Shown: positions 45,075-51,204 of the stretch, piece by piece
How positions within the stretch are numbered: the first letter of the stretch is position 1
Layout of the letters: the number at the start of each line of letters is the position of its first letter
Origin: Methanobacteriota archaeon
Lineage (GTDB): Archaea; Thermoplasmatota; Poseidoniia; Poseidoniales; Thalassarchaeaceae
Length of the DNA: 51,204 nt
Direction of reading: 5' to 3'
NCBI GenBank assembly: GCA_016845345.1
Contig: JAERSV010000018.1
Location: 1-51,204 of the forward strand
The notes under the pieces: generated by a model
What the model was told of the DNA's origin: nothing
Databases searched by the model: none
The model's input: only the letters and a program-made list of their open reading frames with translations
Translations under genes and position numbers: made by a program

Positions 45075-45134
45075 TATCACTTTCAGTTATGTGACCGAAC
45101 TCGTCAAGAACCTTCACCACTTGAATCATTTCAG

Positions 45135-45725
45135 ATGCAACAATTCTACGCAGTTGTTCTTACAGCCGGCGCAAGTGAGCGCCTTGGCCAACCAAAGGCG
45201 ATGCTACCCGTGAAAATCGGCAATCGGACGATTCCACTCGTGCAGTGGGTAGTTGAGAGATTGGAACTTTGCGGAATTAATCCAATCATCGTGACTAATC
45301 AAGAATTACTAATCGATGTGACCTTTGCCCTCCCAGAACGGACTGTAGTTCTGAATCCAGCCCCTGAGAAAGGTAGGACTGGTTCCATCCAATGTGGCCT
45401 CGCAACCATCATCTCTAATCTGAAGAGTAAGCGAGCAATGAAAGTGCTGATAGCACCCGTTGATAGGCCCGGATTCTCAAGTTCAACACTTGAAGTTCTG
45501 CGTCATACGGAATTCAGTGCATGCCCATCAAAGGATGGTCGGGGCGGACATCCGGTTCTAATTACCGAGGAAGATGTTGAAAAAATTATGTTAGCAAAAC
45601 CCGAAACGTCACTTCGTGACTTGATTTCACCAATGAAAATCAATGTCACCGACAAATTCCTACATCTAAATGTTGACACACCAGATGATTTAGAAAATTT
45701 ACAACGAGCTGCAAATGAATTGTGA
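45135..45725 (+). CDS. mocA: MobA/MocA-like nucleotidyltransferase (molybdenum cofactor cytidylyltransferase type)
   Basis: 196 aa. The nucleotide-binding start VVLTAGASERLGQPKAML and a second motif IAPVDRPGFSS match the MobA-like family; the long-range pattern, including GGHPVLI, is closest to MocA, which adds CMP to the molybdenum cofactor for xanthine-dehydrogenase-type enzymes. The XdhC-like gene 1.2 kb away supports this over MobA (GMP transfer). The hydroxylase itself is not in the window. Confidence 0.85.
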   Translation: MQQFYAVVLTAGASERLGQPKAMLPVKIGNRTIPLVQWVVERLELCGINPIIVTNQELLIDVTFALPERTVVLNPAPEKGRTGSIQCGLATIISNLKSKRAMKVLIAPVDRPGFSSSTLEVLRHTEFSACPSKDGRGGHPVLITEEDVEKIMLAKPETSLRDLISPMKINVTDKFLHLNVDTPDDLENLQRAANEL

Positions 45726-45747
45726 GATAGATTCACGATGGGTGAAA

Positions 45748-46938
45748 TCAGAAAGTTACACCCATTATCATCAGTGCAACACCAGTGATGAGTGCTGGAA
45801 TTGTGGTATGAACCGTTGCCCAAAGGCTCGCAGTCTTGTGACGAACTAACAGTGGGAATAATGCATCCCCATCCTGACTGATGGCGTTAGCGGCCAAGGC
45901 AGGGAAAGAGATGACGTCTTTGGTGTAGGCGGTGATGGCGATGATTTGCGGTCCACATCCCGGAATTAAGCCGATGGTTGCCGCAACGATAACGACAACA
46001 AAACCATCGCCGTATTTGGCTAGGTCTTCATCAGTTAATCCACTGAACAACATCATGAACTCAAAGGCAAGATAAGCGATCATCACCCAAAATGTGACGA
46101 AGGCTGTTTCACTAGCCGCGTGAACCATGGTTTCCCGCATCGAGTGAAGTTTGTCTCCAATGGTCGCTTCGGTATCATCAGCAATCCAGTTCTTCTGTGC
46201 GATATACAAGATGATAGAAAGAGTAGTCCCGAGTAATCCAACCCATGTGATGAAGCCATGTAGTGTAAGAGGGTTATATTCCAATTCAAGATTAAATTCT
46301 GCATCTTGGCCCGTCCAAACAAGTAAGAGAATCGCAAAAACCAGACCAATTGTGGTAACTGCCCACCAAACCACATAACCTTGGTGGAGAATCTGATACC
46401 CAAGTCCTTCGGGGACTTCCCGCGGAAGTTCATCCAGCGGAGATATTACCTCATCCGTGGCGTGAATCTCTTCCTCACCAAATGCCGGACCGTAGCGTCC
46501 AAGTGGAGTTCGGGGTGTAGTCCCAGTCACATCGACTAAGTAGCCCCATGTTACACCCACACAGAACGATATTGCGTGAACTGCTAACATCGGTGCAATG
46601 AAACGGGAATCGATTACAGCGGCCCCAATCAAGACGAAAGCAGCATCTCCTAGAGTTGCAATCAAAGTCGCAACTACGGTCCCGTATGTGACATAGCCAC
46701 GAGCATACATCGGCATCATCACAATTGCTCCACCACAGCCGGGCGTCAATCCCATCAACGCACCGATGACAGGTTGCAGTTTCTTCCGTTTCTGAATAGA
46801 CTCAACAAACCGTCCACTGGTCGCATATTGGAGCCAACTGAATAACAGAACCATGGCTGCGACGAATACTGTCACTGCGAGAAAAGCGTCACGCATGCTG
46901 ACGACTATAATTTCAACGATTTCACTGACTGTTACCAT
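45748..46938 (-). CDS. 10-TM permease, putative heavy-metal exporter/manganese-transporter type
   Basis: 396 aa with about ten membrane helices in two related halves. Each half carries a Gly-Cys-Gly motif: GLTPGCGGAIVMMPMYARG in the first and GLIPGCGPQIIAI in the second, followed by NAISQDGDALFPLLV. This is the pattern of the ArsP_2/10-TM exporter family. A charged loop (about 160-195) separates the halves. The transported ion is unknown. It is convergent with the mocA-like gene and divergent from the XdhC-like gene, 50 nt apart. Confidence 0.78.
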   Translation of the reverse strand: MVTVSEIVEIIVVSMRDAFLAVTVFVAAMVLLFSWLQYATSGRFVESIQKRKKLQPVIGALMGLTPGCGGAIVMMPMYARGYVTYGTVVATLIATLGDAAFVLIGAAVIDSRFIAPMLAVHAISFCVGVTWGYLVDVTGTTPRTPLGRYGPAFGEEEIHATDEVISPLDELPREVPEGLGYQILHQGYVVWWAVTTIGLVFAILLLVWTGQDAEFNLELEYNPLTLHGFITWVGLLGTTLSIILYIAQKNWIADDTEATIGDKLHSMRETMVHAASETAFVTFWVMIAYLAFEFMMLFSGLTDEDLAKYGDGFVVVIVAATIGLIPGCGPQIIAITAYTKDVISFPALAANAISQDGDALFPLLVRHKTASLWATVHTTIPALITGVALMIMGVTF

Positions 46939-46988
46939 GCTCTCAATGAGTGCGAAGGGTCATAGGTTGAAGAAGATTCTCAAAATGT

Positions 46989-47894
46989 TTGTCGTTCCCA
47001 AAATCAAAGGGGAGAGGCACTCTCGCAAGTTTCGTGACACACACGGTATTGGACTGGACTACTGCCCAACTAGCTAATGGTAGGCGTGTTGCTGTGGCTA
47101 CTGTGCTCTCTTCTGGTGGTTCGGTCCCAAGGAAACCTGGCGCACGACTAGCACTCTCAGACATTGGTGAACAATTTGGTACTGTAGGCGGTGGCGGCCT
47201 TGAATTAACGACCAGCGAAAAACTCTCAACTCTGCTTCAGGAAAAGAATGGTGAACAAGGGGGTTTTGTTGAGACTTTTCAACTTCACACAGAGGCAAAA
47301 GGTCATGCAGGAACGCCTCTCAACAGCCTTTGCGGGGGGCGGGTTACGCTCTCCTTTGAGGTGATTCAACCGATGCCACACATCCTTCTTTGCGGCGGCG
47401 GTCATTGCGGTAAAGCGATTGCAGACGCATGTGGATTGCTGAACTGGAAATATTCGGTATTTGACGTTAGAAACGAATATACTGACCCGAAAATCTTCCC
47501 CAATGCTGAGGGGCTTCACAATTCATCAGCATCTAATTTCTTAACGGGAAAGGGTGCAACTGAGTTAGCAAAATATTCTGATATCTTGTTACTTGGTCAC
47601 GAGTGGTCTGTTGATGAAGAATTATTGATGGGGATGCTTTTAGCCCAACAAGAAGATCCGGGTGCTTGGAGAAGTAGAATTGGAGTGATTGGTTCAAAGA
47701 GTAAGTGGGAAGCATTCTCTAAATCCGCATTGGAGTCAGGTATTGAACAACAATATCTTGACCAAGTTGACTGCCCAATTGGGCTCAATGTGGGGGCTGA
47801 AACTCCTGCTGAAATAGCAGTTGCAGTCGTTGGGCAATTACTTGCCCGCATCAAAGCCCAAGACCCCGAAGAGTCAACTTGGCGTGATGCTTAA
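46989..47894 (+). CDS. XdhC/CoxI family molybdenum-enzyme maturation factor
   Basis: 301 aa from TTG 46989; a GTG at 47034 is an in-frame alternative close to where the family usually begins. The N-terminal XdhC domain (VAVATVLSSGGSVPRKPGARL, EQFGTVGGGGLE) and the C-terminal Rossmann domain (HILLCGGGHCGKAIAD, near 130) are both present. Such proteins sulfurate or insert the molybdenum cofactor into xanthine-dehydrogenase or CO-dehydrogenase-type enzymes. It pairs with the mocA-like gene nearby. Confidence 0.87.
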   Translation: MSFPKSKGRGTLASFVTHTVLDWTTAQLANGRRVAVATVLSSGGSVPRKPGARLALSDIGEQFGTVGGGGLELTTSEKLSTLLQEKNGEQGGFVETFQLHTEAKGHAGTPLNSLCGGRVTLSFEVIQPMPHILLCGGGHCGKAIADACGLLNWKYSVFDVRNEYTDPKIFPNAEGLHNSSASNFLTGKGATELAKYSDILLLGHEWSVDEELLMGMLLAQQEDPGAWRSRIGVIGSKSKWEAFSKSALESGIEQQYLDQVDCPIGLNVGAETPAEIAVAVVGQLLARIKAQDPEESTWRDA

Positions 47895-47904
47895 TTTCAG
47901 TTGA

Positions 47905-50900
47905 CTATTCATTTAATGGCTCAAAGTCAAGAATGACTCTACCATATTGATCCCACTTTACAATCGGCTTGTATCCTTCGTATTCAGCATCACGGAGCGA
48001 AGAACGGATTCTAAACAATACATCAGGTGGTAATTCAATATCAAATCCTTCACCACTGTGAAATCTTGTAAGAGCAACTGGCTCAGGTTCAATATGTGAT
48101 AACACCTCATCAACTGGTTTTGGCTCTGAAACCGTTTCAACATCTTCTTCCACAATCTCATCTTGTTGCGATTCTTCAATCTCAACATCTTTGGTTTCAA
48201 TAGTCTTCGCTGCAACAATGTTTTCAGAAACCAGATAAGAATCTGCAGTAGTGCCTGAAACCATGACTCCTGCTCGATTCATGTACAGGAATCCCTGTCC
48301 AAACAGAGTCAAAGCCGCTAACAAATACATCACGCCTTGTAAAACCCCATTAGATATGTCTTCAGCAACAATCAAAATGCCTACAGGAATGGCTACAAGC
48401 GTGTAAATCCGCCTCCATTTTTCATCCTGCTCAAAGCCGATCATCATCTGAATACCACCAAATACCGCCAACACAGAACCGAATAACCAAGCCCCGGTTT
48501 GGTCAGAGAGGAAGAGAGCACCTAGTGGAACATAAATCGCACCAGCTATTCCTGCCAATTTTGTTAGGTCAAGGATATCCTCGTCACTTTTCTCTGTCCA
48601 CTCAAAGTCCCACATTCTCCACGACGCCCAAGTGAGAACTAGTCCTGCAAGAACTAACCACAAACCTTGTGCTTCCCAAGATAAACCGATTTCTTCCCAA
48701 AGATGTTCAACACTGTTACCAATTGCAAGTGCTTGAAGGAAAATGGCCGCCAGCATCCACTTTGCGTGCCTTTGTTGCCACATTCTCCAAAATAACAAGA
48801 ATGCCGTAGCCAAAAATGCGATTCCACCCCATGCAGTCATGCCAAAGAGGCTGAAAATAACTGCATAACCAAGTTGTACATTTGCTAAAATATTCCTAGT
48901 GTTTTGGTATTTTACCTCTGCATCAAATCCAACAAAATCCGCCTGTGGTGCCACATATTTACCCGGAAGTGCTTCGGGAGCGCGGGATTGCATTATTCCT
49001 CTCCAGAATAGAATGGTCACCATCCAAGTAACTAATGCAGAGATTGTGAAAACTTCAGCAATTTCATCTTCCCCAAACCAATCATTTTCAACCGCTGTGA
49101 ACATCAATGAGAAACAAAATGCTGCTGGCCAAACCCAGAATGCCGCTAACTGGCCTGTTGCCCAAGCACCAAGTCCAGCAACTATCACTACAGCTAGAAC
49201 TAGCAGATATGGGTCCGAAACAAGAAGGTGTAATCCTGCTAGGATTGAGAGTGTTGGAATTAATGTAGGATATTGCGTCAACTCTGCTCGCTTACCTGCA
49301 TCATCACGCTTTGCTAGCCTAAGGTCTCGAGCAAATCCTATCAATGGAATAAGGCCAATTATCACCCATCCAATTCCTGCCCATAGAGGATAATCTATTC
49401 CAAATACAAACGATGACTTCATCGTCGAAAGTGAAAGATTGGAAATTGCTGAGTCGATGATTGCAACAGGCAACTGGATTAACAACAAGATTCCAGCAGC
49501 CCAAGCAAATGGCAACAAATTGATGGCAATTGTGCGGCGGTGTTGTACTGCACGAGTCATCGCCAAAAACATCATACTAAGAAGTAAAATTCCGCCAGAA
49601 ACATCGAGTAATGCAACCATCATTACGCCTATGAGCAGCCAATCTGCAGCCTTGCCTTCCTCCTTGACTACACCTTGTTTTGCCAGCATAAATTGGCCTA
49701 GTAATGGACCTGCTAGCATAATCAGATCAAACATGATTTGGGCGATAACAACTTCACTTCCACCCGCATCTATCAACGACTCGTGAATACGGAATGACCA
49801 TGGCAGTCCAACGAAGAAAAGTAACCAAACTCCTCCTGCTCGGGTTCGATTGTCTTGAGGTAACTCAAACAATACCTCTCGCATTAGCACCATAATTGGT
49901 AACAATAACAGCATCACTGTCCACGTGGCAGTTGAAGCAGCGGCAGCCAACGAGAATATCAACAATGGTAGAATCATACTTCCACGCATTGCTGGGCCCC
50001 ATTCACCAATTCCTTCGTTAATTGATTCACTAGGTTTAGAGGACCATTCCCCTGTTTGGGGGTTCCAATCCGAGACAGCACTACCTGCATTAAGAAGCAT
50101 ACCGACGAGTTTGCCTAAATCAAACTCAAGTGTACGCAGAGAACGCCCAATTGAATACAAAGCGACTGCGAAAATCAGCGCCTCAACACCTAATTCTGAA
50201 ACTCCAATTTTTTCACCAATTCCGCTATCAAAACGTCCCATCCATTCTAAAATGAAGATTGAAATCCCTGTAACTAAAATCAGTACTGAAACATCTTTTC
50301 TTGCCTCACTATCATCTAAATTTACTGATTCAACGTTACTCGCCTCGCGCAACACGAGTAAGAGAAGATAAACAACAAAAATTATCGGTAAATATGGCCC
50401 AACCCCGAACAGCATTTCGTGAGATAGTAGAGTTAAAACCACCATCAAATGATGGGGAGCCTTGGATAACTTGCCCTCTCTACTTGCTATTTCTCCGATG
50501 AAAAGTAAAGCGGCTGGAGGAATGATGAGGAATAATGGGTCCAATGCTAATATCGAAAACGCATCAGGTTCGGTTGATGAAAGCCAGTCAACTAAGAACC
50601 AAGATGTTGCTAACATTGAGAAAGTCCAATCTGAAACCCAGCGCCTTGTTTGAGGCTTGGTTACCATGTAAACAAACATGACAATCGCAATGGCCCATGC
50701 AAATCCAGAACCAGGTGATGGCAAAAATGCCAAACCTACTGCTAATCCAATTGGCATCCATGGAACCCGCCGCATGTGGACAGCAGCAAAGTAACCAATC
50801 AGAAGAGATAACCAAAGGAATAATGGCAAACTTGCTAACACATTGTCAATTGGCTGAACAAGCACTAAATCCAAGTCGCCAACAACAGCCCAAAATTCTG

Positions 50901-51204
50901 CAATCAAAACAATCAGAACTAATCCAATTGAACCGCGTTGTATCATTGGCTGTGACAATCCTTTTGCTGAGGCAAACATCCCTTGCATCAGCACGACTAT
51001 TGCCAATAATGTGAGGCCAGCACCCCCACCAACTTTCAGTTCGTAAATTATTGGAATCACGGAAGAAAGGAAAGCAGAAGAAAGGAATAGAGGAGCTCTA
51101 TTTGAAACAGAACCAAGCCACATCCCCATGCCAGTCAATGCCAACATGCTGATAATCAGAGGTAGTGAAATCGAACCATTGGCCCAATTTACCCATATTT
51201 CAGC
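47905..51204 (-). CDS. Very large multi-pass membrane protein, unknown function, 5' end beyond window
   Basis: The frame is open to the right edge: 19 further codons lie upstream of the ATG at 51147 and complete a membrane helix (ISLPLIISMLALTGMGMW), so the true start is probably outside. At least 1,099 residues are visible. About 25-30 hydrophobic helices fill residues 1-960; an acidic, Glu/Val-rich linker follows, then a small cytosolic C-terminal domain of about 50 residues (FDIELPPDVLFRIRSSL; YKPIVKWDQYGRVILDFEP). No transporter or enzyme motif is recognised. Its stop is 10 nt from the convergent XdhC-like gene stop. Confidence 0.75.
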   Translation of the reverse strand, partial: AEIWVNWANGSISLPLIISMLALTGMGMWLGSVSNRAPLFLSSAFLSSVIPIIYELKVGGGAGLTLLAIVVLMQGMFASAKGLSQPMIQRGSIGLVLIVLIAEFWAVVGDLDLVLVQPIDNVLASLPLFLWLSLLIGYFAAVHMRRVPWMPIGLAVGLAFLPSPGSGFAWAIAIVMFVYMVTKPQTRRWVSDWTFSMLATSWFLVDWLSSTEPDAFSILALDPLFLIIPPAALLFIGEIASREGKLSKAPHHLMVVLTLLSHEMLFGVGPYLPIIFVVYLLLLVLREASNVESVNLDDSEARKDVSVLILVTGISIFILEWMGRFDSGIGEKIGVSELGVEALIFAVALYSIGRSLRTLEFDLGKLVGMLLNAGSAVSDWNPQTGEWSSKPSESINEGIGEWGPAMRGSMILPLLIFSLAAAASTATWTVMLLLLPIMVLMREVLFELPQDNRTRAGGVWLLFFVGLPWSFRIHESLIDAGGSEVVIAQIMFDLIMLAGPLLGQFMLAKQGVVKEEGKAADWLLIGVMMVALLDVSGGILLLSMMFLAMTRAVQHRRTIAINLLPFAWAAGILLLIQLPVAIIDSAISNLSLSTMKSSFVFGIDYPLWAGIGWVIIGLIPLIGFARDLRLAKRDDAGKRAELTQYPTLIPTLSILAGLHLLVSDPYLLVLAVVIVAGLGAWATGQLAAFWVWPAAFCFSLMFTAVENDWFGEDEIAEVFTISALVTWMVTILFWRGIMQSRAPEALPGKYVAPQADFVGFDAEVKYQNTRNILANVQLGYAVIFSLFGMTAWGGIAFLATAFLLFWRMWQQRHAKWMLAAIFLQALAIGNSVEHLWEEIGLSWEAQGLWLVLAGLVLTWASWRMWDFEWTEKSDEDILDLTKLAGIAGAIYVPLGALFLSDQTGAWLFGSVLAVFGGIQMMIGFEQDEKWRRIYTLVAIPVGILIVAEDISNGVLQGVMYLLAALTLFGQGFLYMNRAGVMVSGTTADSYLVSENIVAAKTIETKDVEIEESQQDEIVEEDVETVSEPKPVDEVLSHIEPEPVALTRFHSGEGFDIELPPDVLFRIRSSLRDAEYEGYKPIVKWDQYGRVILDFEPLNE

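Noticed and set aside
1-51204. CRISPR arrays, insertion sequences, prophage or integrated elements
   Set aside because: No regular short repeats, transposase, integrase or attachment-site duplication seen; gene spacing and composition are even apart from the small orphan at 26570.

Overview
The window looks like a chromosome segment of a planktonic archaeon, most likely a Marine Group II (Candidatus Poseidoniales) or related Thermoplasmatota lineage. Archaeal markers are a nine-gene A-type ATP synthase operon in the usual archaeal order, a geranylgeranyl diphosphate synthase coupled to a geranylgeranyl-reductase-type flavoprotein, a replication protein A pair, archaeal-type FAD synthetase and lumazine synthase, and a Tad/archaellum-type secretion ATPase. 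Several genes look bacterial (RNase PH, two-domain riboflavin synthase, an E1 alpha/beta fusion, XdhC), which fits these surface-ocean heterotrophs. The placement is inferred from gene content; no rRNA is present.

Layout. 1-3436: 2-dehydropantoate 2-reductase, cut by the left edge, and a large membrane protein that resembles a site-2 protease without its active site. 3549-12481 (minus): ATP synthase H-I-K-E-C-F-A-B-D. 12719-18463: a methyltransferase, the two prenyl-lipid genes, a degenerate porphobilinogen-deaminase-like protein and a triple-SAP-domain protein. 18473-24082 (minus): one tight gene string from two RPA genes through a small unknown protein to two Tad membrane proteins and the pilus/secretion ATPase. 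24296-29800: a zinc deacylase, RNase PH with tRNA-Phe just downstream, a small orphan, Mog, a potassium channel and an endonuclease-IV-like protein with a lysine-rich tail. 29940-31919: a secreted FG-GAP/UnbV surface protein.

32031-42610 (plus): riboflavin and flavin cofactor genes (ribB, ribL, riboflavin synthase, ribH), thioredoxin reductase, a MoeB-rhodanese fusion, a receiver-like protein lacking its phospho-acceptor, a fused E1 dehydrogenase, a cation/Ca2+ exchanger and an acyl-CoA dehydrogenase. 42660-47894: DUF2237, a DUF255/thioredoxin-like protein, then MocA- and XdhC-like molybdenum-cofactor genes flanking a 10-TM permease. 47905-51204 (minus): a very large membrane protein whose reading frame runs off the right edge.

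The strongest leads are the RPA/Tad operon, which could link single-stranded DNA handling to a pilus motor, and a run of apparent pseudoenzymes: a site-2-protease-like protein without HExxH, a deaminase-like protein without the cofactor cysteine, a receiver domain with Asn for Asp, and a MoeB homologue without zinc cysteines. Most genes have clear Shine-Dalgarno sequences 5-9 nt before the start, and these were used to correct several starts. No CRISPR array, insertion sequence, prophage or rRNA was seen, and no intergenic gap exceeds about 300 bases.
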